Numbered from the stretch's first letter, positions 19,038 to 29,335 are shown. The stretch is 36,506 nucleotides of DNA from Candidatus Peregrinibacteria bacterium (GCA_018697675.1 JABINC010000020.1:1-36506), one strand, 5' to 3'. The notes: generated from the sequence alone by a model not told the origin. Made by a program: numbers and translations.

Positions 19038-19490
19038 ATGAGAAAAGGACCAGAACGTGCAAATTCAGATAAAACAAAAAATGAATCTGAAAAAGAAGGG
19101 GGCGGAATTGAAAAAATACTAAAAGATGAAATAATAGGGGCCACAGGAAGAACAGCGCAACAATACATGCAAGATCCTGAATCTGTAGACAGAAAATTCA
19201 TAATGCATGAAGTGTCGTATATTGCGGCAAGAATGTTGCAACAATATCTACGACAACCTACGGCGTATGACACATCCTCAACAAGTAATGTCAGCGTAGG
19301 ACCGGCAATAAGAAATATTGCTGGAATTGCTGAAACAAATCCAACCGAAGCAGAAGAAATGTTAAAAACCTTAATCTCTAAAAATAAACAGGTGAAAGAA
19401 CTTTTTACAAATGCCATGGAGAATTCTTCAGAGGAAGAAGAAAGACAAAGCCAACTATCTGATTTAGAGGATCAATTAGAGCAGTTGTAA
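19038..19490 (+). CDS. Hypothetical protein, 150 aa
   Basis: ORF with a good promoter; no family recognised. Confidence 0.75.
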   Translation: MRKGPERANSDKTKNESEKEGGGIEKILKDEIIGATGRTAQQYMQDPESVDRKFIMHEVSYIAARMLQQYLRQPTAYDTSSTSNVSVGPAIRNIAGIAETNPTEAEEMLKTLISKNKQVKELFTNAMENSSEEEERQSQLSDLEDQLEQL

Positions 19491-19494
19491 TGAC

Positions 19495-20652
19495 TTAACC
19501 TACCGTCTTGACCAATTGACAACCATAATTAGCCAAACACTTATCAATGTAGGCAATATTCTCTTCCAAGCTCTCCCTAACATCTATGCTAATCAATACA
19601 TCGGTTTTTTCAATCACACCCGAATCGTCCCGCTCTTTTTTGCGTTTATTTTCATCAAACAAACGTATATTAACTTCCCATCCACTCATCATCATAATAC
19701 TGTCAATACGTTGAGAGAGCCCACTCAATCGAGCGGCTACATCTTGCACGGTAACACCTGCTTCATAAAACCTTCTAAAATGTTCAGGATGAACCATGAA
19801 GCTCATCCCAATCTTTTTCCCTTCTGCGCATAAACCATCAAACAAAGTTTCCAACTCATCTCGAATGCCTTTAAGAGGTTCTGAATCAGCTATTACACGC
19901 TCCACTAATTCTCTACCATCACTCAGATCTAAACCATCCAACATGTCAGATCTGCCCAATCTCGATGAAGAAAGAAGCAACATTCCCCAATCATTATAAC
20001 AAGCCCTCTCCCCATCTCTCATTTGTAAATTACGCTCACTTTTAATATCAATAGCATCAGCAAAAATTATCGATCGTAATAAAAATTCTGAATCATCACC
20101 AAAAACCTGACGATCAAGCAAGTCATCAATAACCCAATCATAACCTAATGCAAGAAGCGCTCTAGTGGTAGCGCCATGGGATTCAACCGCATCATCAACC
20201 CCAGGAAAAGGGGACATCTCAGGGTTCTGAGGCAGAAGACTTTTTCTAGCAGCAATTTGCCTTGGTAAAATATTTTTCAAAGCAAGAGCATGTCTATCAT
20301 GCAATAACTTGTCCATCAAGTCTCTAGTCCACAAAACAACTCTATCTCTCCAATTCAAGGAGGTCGGTGTTTCAGCCAAATATCTTAGAAGATGAGGGTG
20401 TCGTTGTAACGCTTCAAGAAGAGTAGAGATTCCATCAAGCTGTAATTTATCAGTCTCTCTAATTAGATCGCCAAAATTACGATTTTGATTAGCATCATTC
20501 ACCAAACGAGATACTTCCAATTTATTCTCAATCGACAATCCATCAGGCCAATCTACAAAATCATCCAACTCAGCCATTCTTCGCATTTCCTCCGGAGTTA
20601 CGTCGGATTCTTCCCAAGGGGCTTCACCTGCCTGTAAAGTTTCATCAGTCAT
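19495..20652 (-). CDS. Hypothetical protein, 385 aa
   Basis: Long intact ORF; no domain recognised. Confidence 0.75.
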   Translation of the reverse strand: MTDETLQAGEAPWEESDVTPEEMRRMAELDDFVDWPDGLSIENKLEVSRLVNDANQNRNFGDLIRETDKLQLDGISTLLEALQRHPHLLRYLAETPTSLNWRDRVVLWTRDLMDKLLHDRHALALKNILPRQIAARKSLLPQNPEMSPFPGVDDAVESHGATTRALLALGYDWVIDDLLDRQVFGDDSEFLLRSIIFADAIDIKSERNLQMRDGERACYNDWGMLLLSSSRLGRSDMLDGLDLSDGRELVERVIADSEPLKGIRDELETLFDGLCAEGKKIGMSFMVHPEHFRRFYEAGVTVQDVAARLSGLSQRIDSIMMMSGWEVNIRLFDENKRKKERDDSGVIEKTDVLISIDVRESLEENIAYIDKCLANYGCQLVKTVG

Positions 20653-20721
20653 TAAATATAAATTAAAAGAGTCTACAGTTTAGATCAACTAAGAATTTTT
20701 GACAAGACCGAAACTCATGTG

Positions 20722-23700
20722 CTAACCCAGCAACCCCTTAATCTTCCCCTTCAACTCATCGTCTACATGGACTCCAAATGGGACTTTGATGATATCGGTC
20801 TTTTTGTGGGATTTTGGAATTGGGAGTTTGATTTCAACGGGCATGTCGCCTTTATGTTCTTTGAGCATAGCTTTCAAATCCTCTAAAATTTCCATCTTTG
20901 TACCTTTGGGGATTTCAATTGTGTAGGCTTTTATCTGTACATTTTCAGCTGCAACTTCTTCATCCTCATTCCCGGTTTCGACCTTCTTTTCCTTACTTTC
21001 TTCCTCAATAGGATCAGTAAATCTGACCTTGTCGTCGGCATTATAAAACCCCTGTTTCTTGGCAGCTTCAATCATTTTTTCAAGACTGATTTCCTTGCCA
21101 CTTTGGGCAATAAATTGGAATTTACCACGGTGCTCAAGCTTACCTTCGAATACGACAACTTTATCTTCTTCAACAATTTTTGAAAGATCTCCGTATGCTC
21201 CAGGAAACACCACGACCTCAAATCTACTGGTTGGATCTTCCAGTTTCACATACATCATGTATCGACCTGCTTTTGTCATGATTTTTCGAACATCGGTCAC
21301 AAGTCCGCCCACTTTGAAAAATTTACCTCTGAGTTTCATGTTGAATTTTTCGCCCAAAGTAACTTTTTTGCCAAAATATTTTTTGAGTCCATCGAGTGGA
21401 TGACGAGTTACATAAAGCCCCATGTATTCTTTTTCATATTTCAGTTTATCGAACTCACTGGCCGGTTCGACTTTTTTCAAATGAAAAGTCGGCTCCCATC
21501 CTGTATCAGCCGTCATCAATCCAAAAATATCAGTCTGCCCAGAGTCAGCTTGTTCCTCAACAGTCTTTGAGAATTTAGAAATTTCTTCAATAGTAGCAAC
21601 AATAGAATTTACCTCTCCAAAATCAATAAGCGCTCCTGCATAAGCTAGAGCTTCTAGTGATTTTTTATTTAATAATTTAGAAGGAACTCTTCTGGCAAAA
21701 TCCTCGATATCTTTAAAAGGCTCCTCTCCACGGACCTCAATAAATTCTCTAGCAGAAGCCTCTCCAAGCCCCTTGATCGCAGTCAAACCAAAACTAATTG
21801 TCTTCTCGTCAATAACGGTAAAATGCGCCAGCGAAGTATTAATATTTGGCGGCAACACCTTGATTCCCATGGCCTCACATTCATTGATTCCAATTACAAC
21901 TTTATCGGTATTATCAGGATCAGAACTGAGCAATGCAGCCATAAATTCAGCAGGGTAGTGGGCCTTCAAATAAGCTGTCTGATACGCAATCCATGAGTAA
22001 CAGGCCGCGTGAGATTTATTAAAACCATAACCCGCAAATGGCTCGATCACTTTTTCAAAAACATCATTTGCAAATCGCTCATCATGACCTTTCTTCATCG
22101 CACCCTCTGTAAATTGTTGCCTCATTTTCTTAACTATCGAACTTCTTTTCTTTCCAATACCTTTCAAAAGAATGTATGCGTCGCCAAGAGACATACCTGA
22201 GAAGCTCTGAGCCAACTGCATTATCTGTTCCTGGTACACGGCGACCCCATGCGTTTTCTTCAAAATAGGCTTCAAAGAATCATGTACATATTTAACAGAT
22301 GTCGGATCATGCTTCCCTTTAATAAACTGCGGGATATACTCCATAGGACCTGGCCGATAAAGCGAATTCATCGCAATCAAATCATCAATTTCTGTAGGCA
22401 CAAGTTCTTTCAAATACCTCTTCATCCCTGCGGACTCAAACTGGAAAATTCCGGTAGTTTTACCTTCCGCCATCAATTTATACGCTTTCGCATCATCAAT
22501 CGGAATATTTTCGAGATCGATTTCATCTCCCCTGGTGCGTTTAATAATTTCAACTGTAGTTTTCAAAATTGTAAGATTCCGAAGTCCAAGAAAGTCCATC
22601 TTCAGAAGCCCAATATCAGAAACAGCATTCATCTCATATTGAGTAATAACCCCTTCTTTATCACCCGTTGCACGTTGCAATGGAGCATAATTCGTAATTG
22701 GTTTATCTGAAATCACAACAGCACATGCATGCGTCGACATATGACGCACAGACCCCTCAAATTTTAAGGCAATATCAAGTATTTTTTTACTGTCCAGATT
22801 TTCTTTATACTCTTTCGACATCTCCGGATCATTATCTATGGATTCCTGTAATGGACGGTGCTTCCCAAGCACCGGCGCAGGAATTTTCTTAGACAATTTA
22901 TCTACATCTGCATAGCTGTATCCAAGCACGCGCCCCGCATCTCGAACCGCTGCTTTTGGCGCTAAAGTTCCAAAAGTAATGATCTGCGCTACATGATCTT
23001 CGCCATATTTTCCAACCACATATTCCAAAATCTCATCTCTTCTATTATCAGCAAAATCAATATCAATATCAGGCATAGCAGCCCTCTCTGGATTCAAAAA
23101 CCTCTCAAAAAGAAGCCCATAAGTAAGAGGCTCTATAGTTGTAATTCCAAGAGAATAAGAAATGATCGAGCCGGCTGCAGAACCACGCCCGGGCCCCACA
23201 GGTATGTCCCTTCTTCTAGCCTCTTGCACGAAATCATTAACAATCAAAAAATAGGTTGCAAATCCCATTTTCTTAAGTACTTCCAATTCATATTTAAGCC
23301 TTTCTTTAGCCTTTTTTATCTGTTCTGCAGAATATTTATCCTTTGGGTATTTCTCTTTCAAACCTTTTTCGCAAAGTTTTTTCAAATAATCATCTGGACT
23401 CTCTCCACCGGGAGTCCCAAAGGTTGGCAAATGATTCTTTCCAAAGGTCAGCTTCACATTACATTTCTCAGCCACTTCCAAAGTATTAGAAATTGCTTCA
23501 GGAATATCTTTAAATGCCTTTTTCATATAATCAGAACTGGTAATTGAAAAATTTCCATCATACTTAATTCGCCCCTCATCCTCGACAGTCTTATGCGACC
23601 CAATACAGATAAATGCATCATGTGCAATAGACTCATCCATAGTCGGATACCTACAAGAATTCGTAGCTACAATTTTCGCACCAGTTTCCTCTGCCAATTT

Positions 23701-24267
23701 AAGAATATTTTCCTTGATAACAGAATAATTCGAAACCTCAGGCCGATGCTGCAATTCAAGATAAAAATCCTCTTTCCCAAAAATTCCCTGGTATCTCTCA
23801 ACTGCCGCCTTGGCCCCTTCATAATCATGATTTAGAATTTTCACCGCAACTTCTCCCCACATATCCCCAGACAAAGCCAGAAGCCCCTCAGAATGCTCTA
23901 CAAGCAATTCATCATCGATCCGTGGACGATAATAAAAACCCTCCAAATGCCCCTTGCTCGCCAATTTCATCAAATTCTCATAACCTTTATTATCCTTCGC
24001 CAAAATCACCATCCTATATCTCTTATTATCCGGACTTTTATCAGTACGTCCCTTACTCGCAATATATGCATCCATCCCAATTATCGGCTTAATTCCCGCT
24101 TTTTCCATCTTCTGATAAAACTCCACAGCCCCATAAAGACCACCATGATCCGTGATAGCACAAGCTGGCATCTCATATTTTTTACACATCGCCGCATAAT
24201 CCTTTGGCTTCGCCAAAGCATCCAAAAAAGAATAATGTGTATGCGCATGTAGATGTACAAAACTCAT
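20722..24267 (-). CDS. dnaE: DNA polymerase III alpha subunit
   Basis: N-terminal PHP motif FVHLHAHTHYSFLDAL; PDIDIDFAD; VGPGRGSAAGS; GYGFNKSHAACYSWIAYQTAYLKAHYPAEFMAALL; OB-fold C-terminal region. Confidence 0.97.
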   Translation of the reverse strand: MSFVHLHAHTHYSFLDALAKPKDYAAMCKKYEMPACAITDHGGLYGAVEFYQKMEKAGIKPIIGMDAYIASKGRTDKSPDNKRYRMVILAKDNKGYENLMKLASKGHLEGFYYRPRIDDELLVEHSEGLLALSGDMWGEVAVKILNHDYEGAKAAVERYQGIFGKEDFYLELQHRPEVSNYSVIKENILKLAEETGAKIVATNSCRYPTMDESIAHDAFICIGSHKTVEDEGRIKYDGNFSITSSDYMKKAFKDIPEAISNTLEVAEKCNVKLTFGKNHLPTFGTPGGESPDDYLKKLCEKGLKEKYPKDKYSAEQIKKAKERLKYELEVLKKMGFATYFLIVNDFVQEARRRDIPVGPGRGSAAGSIISYSLGITTIEPLTYGLLFERFLNPERAAMPDIDIDFADNRRDEILEYVVGKYGEDHVAQIITFGTLAPKAAVRDAGRVLGYSYADVDKLSKKIPAPVLGKHRPLQESIDNDPEMSKEYKENLDSKKILDIALKFEGSVRHMSTHACAVVISDKPITNYAPLQRATGDKEGVITQYEMNAVSDIGLLKMDFLGLRNLTILKTTVEIIKRTRGDEIDLENIPIDDAKAYKLMAEGKTTGIFQFESAGMKRYLKELVPTEIDDLIAMNSLYRPGPMEYIPQFIKGKHDPTSVKYVHDSLKPILKKTHGVAVYQEQIMQLAQSFSGMSLGDAYILLKGIGKKRSSIVKKMRQQFTEGAMKKGHDERFANDVFEKVIEPFAGYGFNKSHAACYSWIAYQTAYLKAHYPAEFMAALLSSDPDNTDKVVIGINECEAMGIKVLPPNINTSLAHFTVIDEKTISFGLTAIKGLGEASAREFIEVRGEEPFKDIEDFARRVPSKLLNKKSLEALAYAGALIDFGEVNSIVATIEEISKFSKTVEEQADSGQTDIFGLMTADTGWEPTFHLKKVEPASEFDKLKYEKEYMGLYVTRHPLDGLKKYFGKKVTLGEKFNMKLRGKFFKVGGLVTDVRKIMTKAGRYMMYVKLEDPTSRFEVVVFPGAYGDLSKIVEEDKVVVFEGKLEHRGKFQFIAQSGKEISLEKMIEAAKKQGFYNADDKVRFTDPIEEESKEKKVETGNEDEEVAAENVQIKAYTIEIPKGTKMEILEDLKAMLKEHKGDMPVEIKLPIPKSHKKTDIIKVPFGVHVDDELKGKIKGLLG

Positions 24268-24364
24268 AGAGAGAGGGAGTTTTAACTAACAAAAAAGCCC
24301 CAATACTATACACACTCACAGTCACCTCTAAAAGCAAAAATTATCTCTGAAACACCTTCATAAA

Positions 24365-24715
24365 TTACCCTGGCATATTTCCACCGCCACCATTCAATCC
24401 ATTCTGAGTCTGCTCAATCAAAAATTGATACAACATAACAAAGAATTCTCCAATATATGGAATATCAGCAAGTAGTTTTGAGACTACCAAACCGGCAAGT
24501 GTCAAAACAAGCGAAACCCCGAGTATAAGCCCAAGTCCACGTGCTGTTCCCACCAAAAAATTAATAGCAAGAAGCTTCCACGGAGAAGCCATGTAATCCA
24601 TATAATCACGGATTCCAGCACGCTCAATCCGCTTCGCAGCTTTATTCAAAGCCTTCTCAGCTTTTTTTAGATCGCTTTCCACAGTCTTAGAAGATTTTTT
24701 AGCTCCCTTTGGCAT
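24365..24715 (-). CDS. Small membrane protein (DUF5665-like)
   Basis: 116 aa, one or two hydrophobic segments; family guess from YMASPWKLLAINFLVGTARGLGLILGVSLVLTLAG. Confidence 0.75.
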   Translation of the reverse strand: MPKGAKKSSKTVESDLKKAEKALNKAAKRIERAGIRDYMDYMASPWKLLAINFLVGTARGLGLILGVSLVLTLAGLVVSKLLADIPYIGEFFVMLYQFLIEQTQNGLNGGGGNMPG

Positions 24716-24827
24716 AATTTAATAACAAATAAAGTATATCTACCAGACACATTATAACACTCAACTTGAAAAACCCCCAACAAAAAACCTCAAACGAACC
24801 CAACAAAAAAAGCCCCTTTAAATATAA

Positions 24828-24912
24828 TGGTGCCCAGGAAGAGACTCGAACTCTTACGCCGTGAAGCACTGGTTCCTAAGACCAGCGTGTCTACCAATTC
24901 CACCACCTGGGC
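24828..24912 (-). tRNA. tRNA-Leu (anticodon UAG), CCA encoded
   Basis: Reverse complement GCCCAGGTGGTGGAATTGGTAGACACGCTGGTCTTAGGAACCAGTGCTTCACGGCGTAAGAGTTCGAGTCTCTTCCTGGGCACCA folds as a class II tRNA with a long variable arm; anticodon loop CTTAGGA. Confidence 0.96.
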
Positions 24913-25043
24913 AACATGTGAAAGAAACAAAACCTTAAATTTCGAGAACAACCTTAACTATCAAAGGCGAGGAGGATTGTAATAGAATACCCCCCAAAGA
25001 TGCAAGATAATTTTACCTCAACAATTTTATTTCAAAAACGCTC

Positions 25044-25072
25044 TTGACATATCGTCAACATAAGTATATTAT
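25044..25072 (+). promoter_or_regulatory. Sigma70-type promoter P1
   Basis: TTGACA (25044-25049), 17 bp spacer, TATTAT (25067-25072). Confidence 0.75.
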
Positions 25073-25172
25073 CCCCTCCAATCAGTCAGAAGGGCAGTCA
25101 GGAGACTTCCCGATTTTCCAGTTTTGAAATTACCTTTAAATTACAAAATTGCGCAAAAATCAAATTTCTGGC

Positions 25173-25202
25173 TTGACACAAGTTGTATAGATCAAATATC
25201 TT
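25173..25202 (+). promoter_or_regulatory. Sigma70-type promoter P2
   Basis: TTGACA (25173-25178), 18 bp spacer, TATCTT (25197-25202). Confidence 0.5.
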
Positions 25203-25242
25203 GAGACCGACAATAAATACATAAAACATTAATTAAAGCTCT

Positions 25243-26343
25243 ATGGACCTAGGAAGCACAACTGGAACTACCACCTCCAAAGACCAAGCGGGAGCGCAAG
25301 TTATCAACCTCAAGGAAATACTAGAGGATATTTTTTTAGTATTAACTGAAAAAGAAAAACACGTTATCGTAAAACGCTTTTGCCTGGACAACCAGCCACG
25401 ACAAACATTGGAAAAGATCGGAAGCTCTTTTTCTGTAACTCGTGAACGTATTAGACAGATTGAGAAGATCGCATTAAACAAGTTAAGACGAACGGTCGTA
25501 AACACAAAGCTTAATGTAATCAACGAAGTAGCTAGTGAAGTTATCGAGCAGAACGGTGGTGTAATGCTTGAAGAAGCACTTGTGCTTGAAACACTCAGAG
25601 CGGTTGTAAGTAAAGAGGGAGATGGGGACGAACATATCGTGCACCTAGCTCTAAATATCAACCAATTACTCGAGAAGGTAGACAAGAGCCAAACCAACCA
25701 CAAATTCTGGCATCAGAAAGAAATAAATGTAAAAGCTCTAAAGAATATCGCAAATACAAGCGTGAAAATTCTAAAGAGGTCTGGAGATATCGTTAGAAAA
25801 GAGAAATTCCTAGTAGACATTGAATCAACTATGAAAACTCAGGGAGTTGAAGTCAACGCCTTAACTATTGAATCAGTGCTAAAGACTGACACAAGAATGA
25901 AGGAAGTTGAAGAAGGATACGGACTAATGAGCTGGAGAAATGTTCATCCAAAAAGTATTCGAGACAAAGCTTACATCATCTTAAAGAAAGGGAATAAGCC
26001 ACTTCATTTCAAGGAAATCGCAGTACAAATTGCAGCCGCAGAATTCGATAAAAAGAGTGTCACAGAACAAGCGGTACACAACGAACTAATCCGTTACGAA
26101 CAATTCGTACTCGTGGGTCGTGGACTTTATGCTCTCAAAGAATGGGGATACAAAGAAGGTACAGTCGAGGATGTAATCCGAGGCCTACTTGCCAAGAAAA
26201 GCCCAATGAGCAAACAGGACATTATCGCAGGAGTTCTAAAACAACGCCAAGTTAAAAAAGGGACAATCTCTCTTAATCTTCAAAAATGCCCAGACTTCGT
26301 AAGGGTAGGGCGCGCAGTTTACTCACTTAAGGAGAAGAAGTAG
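25243..26343 (+). CDS. Sigma-70 region 4-like HTH fused to HARE-HTH domains (transcription regulator)
   Basis: VLTEKEKHVIVKRFCLDNQPRQTLEKIGSSFSVTRERIRQIEKIALNKLRR is a sigma region 4 motif; C-terminal half KAYIILKKGNKPLHFKEIAVQI...LVGRGLYALKEWGY is HARE-HTH-like. Confidence 0.85.
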   Translation: MDLGSTTGTTTSKDQAGAQVINLKEILEDIFLVLTEKEKHVIVKRFCLDNQPRQTLEKIGSSFSVTRERIRQIEKIALNKLRRTVVNTKLNVINEVASEVIEQNGGVMLEEALVLETLRAVVSKEGDGDEHIVHLALNINQLLEKVDKSQTNHKFWHQKEINVKALKNIANTSVKILKRSGDIVRKEKFLVDIESTMKTQGVEVNALTIESVLKTDTRMKEVEEGYGLMSWRNVHPKSIRDKAYIILKKGNKPLHFKEIAVQIAAAEFDKKSVTEQAVHNELIRYEQFVLVGRGLYALKEWGYKEGTVEDVIRGLLAKKSPMSKQDIIAGVLKQRQVKKGTISLNLQKCPDFVRVGRAVYSLKEKK

Positions 26344-26383
26344 AAGGGAAAAATAGATTTCCCAAGAAAACATATGTATATTA

Positions 26384-26413
26384 AAAGAGGTTACCATAAG
26401 TAGCCTCTTTTTA
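26384..26413 (+). terminator. Rho-independent terminator
   Basis: AAAGAGGTTAC-CATAA-GTAGCCTCTTT (11 bp with one G-U) followed by a T-rich tract. Confidence 0.85.
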
Positions 26414-26458
26414 TTATCTCCACACATTAAAGAATCTATTAATAAACCCTTAATAATC

Positions 26459-26776
26459 ATGGCAGACTGTATTTTTTGCAAAATAGACGCAGGTGAAATC
26501 CCTTCAGAGAAAGTTTATGAAGACGATCTCTGCTTTGCCATTAACGACATAAACCCAAAAGCACCAACTCACATGCTCATAATTCCACACGAGCACATTC
26601 CAACTATTTCAGACTTAGAAGAAGGCCAAGAAACTCTAGCTGGCCATATGATAAAAGTCGCCCGAGATCTAGCCCACAAAGCAGGTGTTGAGGGCTACCG
26701 CCTCCAATTCAACGTCCACGAAAAAGGAGGCCAAGAAGTCATGCATATCCATTTGCATTTGATGGGTTGGATGTAG
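26459..26776 (+). CDS. HIT-family protein (HINT-like)
   Basis: CIFCKIDAGEIPSEKVYEDD...; terminal HIT motif HIHLHLMGWM; 105 aa. Confidence 0.95.
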   Translation: MADCIFCKIDAGEIPSEKVYEDDLCFAINDINPKAPTHMLIIPHEHIPTISDLEEGQETLAGHMIKVARDLAHKAGVEGYRLQFNVHEKGGQEVMHIHLHLMGWM

Positions 26777-26818
26777 TTTAATACTCCTCCTATAAAGCAA
26801 TCCCTCTAAATAAAATCC

Positions 26819-27028
26819 ATGGCTCCAACACTTCATCCAAATGAACATCTTGTCGAAACTGACAGCCACGGCTCAATGCTTCTAAATGGAGTTTTTGCGA
26901 ACACTTTAAATTCACCAGCAATGGCAAAGGCTATGCCTTTTTTGACAGGTGAAATTGACGAAGAAGAAATGAAAAAAATACTTGGAAAAATAATCGAACT
27001 GCTAAGAACCCTCCATAGTGAGAATTAG
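26819..27028 (+). CDS. Hypothetical protein, 69 aa
   Basis: Short ORF in intergenic space; no family recognised. Confidence 0.5.
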   Translation: MAPTLHPNEHLVETDSHGSMLLNGVFANTLNSPAMAKAMPFLTGEIDEEEMKKILGKIIELLRTLHSEN

Positions 27029-27109
27029 CAAGAAAACGATTCCCCCTAAATGGTTGATTAGATATAGACTGCATTTGATAAAAGAAGCTTCCCGAGCAGA
27101 CTTCAGTGA

Positions 27110-27355
27110 TTAGAATTCAAACCTATGTACAATCTGTACACGCCCATTTACTATTTCTGCATGAAGAGTATAGGGAATATGACCTTTATCCGAATCTAAT
27201 ATCGCCATTCTCAAAAGTTCATTACTCCCAACCAAAGCCTCTTCCACAGCAGCTCTTATAACCACATCGAGATCCGCTACAGTATTCACTTTTTTCAATT
27301 GAGCTCTGAAATAAGTATACAAAGGCCCTCTATTTAATGTCATATCAACTTTCAT
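27110..27355 (-). CDS. Hypothetical protein, 81 aa
   Basis: Short ORF, same strand as nadC upstream; no family recognised. Confidence 0.55.
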   Translation of the reverse strand: MKVDMTLNRGPLYTYFRAQLKKVNTVADLDVVIRAAVEEALVGSNELLRMAILDSDKGHIPYTLHAEIVNGRVQIVHRFEF

Positions 27356-27415
27356 AAAACTAAATTAATACTAAAAATAAGACTGGATTATAACATAATG
27401 CGACCCTAAGTAAAC

Positions 27416-28378
27416 CTATTTCACCTTCATAGAAATATCCACGACTCCAGCAGAATGAGTGATTTCGCCGACTGACATGACATCAACGCCTTCAATATCG
27501 TAATCTTTGTAGTTCTGAGAGCTTATTCCGCCAGAAACCTCTACGAGGACATAATCATAGAGTCCGGCCTTCTGAAGAGATTTTACCGCCTTTTTCGCAT
27601 CTTTTGAAACAAAATTATCAAGCATGACAACGATCGGGACATTCAAATCTAGATTTTTGGCCATTTCTGCAGCCAAAAGGGCTTCTTTTTTATCAAGAAC
27701 TTCGATTTCTATAAAAGAGATTCCTTGATAAGACCTGTTTCTCAATGAATCCGCCAAAGCTTCAAAATCCCGCCCAAATTGATCAAAATGAGTGTCTTTT
27801 ATCATAATTGCATCAGACAAATTCACACGATGTGGCAATACGCTTCCATCAATAGCAGCACGTTTGTCGAGAAAGGGCAGGGGGGTCTTGCGTGTGACAG
27901 CTACTTTTGCATGGGCCGTTTCAAATTTCGCAGCAGCGGTCGCGATCCCGCACATCCTTTGCAGGATATTGAGGAAAGTCCGCTCAAGTTGCAAAACTTT
28001 CAAAGGAGAGCCTTTTACCGTAAAAAGCATATCTCCTTTTTCAAAAGACATTCCTGATTCAAATTTTTCACCATCTTTTTCACCACCCATTTTCTTCCCA
28101 ATCGACAAACTCACCCCTCCATGTTTCGCAATATATTTCATCTCTGGAATTCCAGACAAAACACCATCCTGTTTCGCAACAATCTTCCCCTCAACTTTCG
28201 CTGGCAAATGCTCATTCAAAAGAGCGGTTGTAATATCCCCATTTGAATGCAAATCAGCCTCAAGCGATGCTTCTAAATAAGCCTTGAAGAATTGGAAATA
28301 AGGCAAAGACGAGAGCATGAAAAACTCTCTTCTGTTATAGGCTTCTTCAAGCGTTTTTGATCGATCTTTAATCTTCAT
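27416..28378 (-). CDS. nadC: Nicotinate-nucleotide pyrophosphorylase (carboxylating)
   Basis: LERTFLNILQRMCGIATAA..., VTRKTPLPFLDKRAA, HRVNLSDAIMIKDTHF motifs. Confidence 0.95.
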   Translation of the reverse strand: MKIKDRSKTLEEAYNRREFFMLSSLPYFQFFKAYLEASLEADLHSNGDITTALLNEHLPAKVEGKIVAKQDGVLSGIPEMKYIAKHGGVSLSIGKKMGGEKDGEKFESGMSFEKGDMLFTVKGSPLKVLQLERTFLNILQRMCGIATAAAKFETAHAKVAVTRKTPLPFLDKRAAIDGSVLPHRVNLSDAIMIKDTHFDQFGRDFEALADSLRNRSYQGISFIEIEVLDKKEALLAAEMAKNLDLNVPIVVMLDNFVSKDAKKAVKSLQKAGLYDYVLVEVSGGISSQNYKDYDIEGVDVMSVGEITHSAGVVDISMKVK

Positions 28379-28387
28379 GAAATATGT

Positions 28388-29335
28388 TTACGAAACCTCC
28401 ATCATCCTATCTAACGCCTTGAGAGCTTTCAACCGAATATTTTCCGGCACCTCTACTACAAACTGTTCTTTTTCGAGAGCTTCTTTCACAACGCTAAGAT
28501 CAGTTTTTTGCATATCAAAGCATATATTGCAAACGGTATAAAACTTCTTGCCAGGAGCGCTTCTCATCAATCGGCCAGTCATTCCACATTCAGTAATTAT
28601 TATAAATTCACTTGCTTCAGACTCAGTTACAGCCTTTTCAACCATTCCCCCAGTACTACAAACCGTATCTGCTAAATCCAAAATTTCAGTCCTACATTCA
28701 GGATGTGCGATAACTTCAGCTTTCGGATGCATTTCTTTCGCTTTCAAAACATATTCAGCTGTAATTCGTTCATGAATAGGGCAATAGCCTTCCCAAGGGA
28801 TTATATTTTTAGCCCCCTGAATCTTTCTTTCAACATATCGAGCCAAATTCTTATCGGGCACAAATAAAATATTATCAGAATCCAATGATTCAACGACCTT
28901 CACCGCATTCGAAGAAGTGCAGCAAATATCTGATTCTGCCTTAACCTCAGCGGTAGTATTTACATAACACACAACTTGCAAATCCGGATAAATCTTTTTG
29001 AGCCGAGTTTTTTCAGCACGAAGAGCCTCGGCCGTGATCATATCACTCATCTGGCAACCCGCATCCAATGCAGGTAAAATCACTTTTTTATCTGGATTCA
29101 TAATTGCAGCACTTTCTGCCATGAACTGAACGCCGCAAAAAACGATTAAGTCCGCATCCGTCTTATTCGCCTCCACAGAAAGCTTCAAAGAATCCCCAAT
29201 AAAATCCGCCACCTCAAAAATCTCCGCCTTTTGATAATTATGGGCGAGAATTACTGCATTTTTAGATTTCTTCAATCGATTGATTTCATCAATCAATTCA
29301 AAATCTAAGCTACGTTGTGGACTATGTTTAACCAT
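28388..29335 (-). CDS. nadA: Quinolinate synthase
   Basis: NAVILAHNYQKAEIFEVADFIGDSLKLS; VIAHPECRTEILDLAD; conserved Cys residues. Confidence 0.96.
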   Translation of the reverse strand: MVKHSPQRSLDFELIDEINRLKKSKNAVILAHNYQKAEIFEVADFIGDSLKLSVEANKTDADLIVFCGVQFMAESAAIMNPDKKVILPALDAGCQMSDMITAEALRAEKTRLKKIYPDLQVVCYVNTTAEVKAESDICCTSSNAVKVVESLDSDNILFVPDKNLARYVERKIQGAKNIIPWEGYCPIHERITAEYVLKAKEMHPKAEVIAHPECRTEILDLADTVCSTGGMVEKAVTESEASEFIIITECGMTGRLMRSAPGKKFYTVCNICFDMQKTDLSVVKEALEKEQFVVEVPENIRLKALKALDRMMEVS

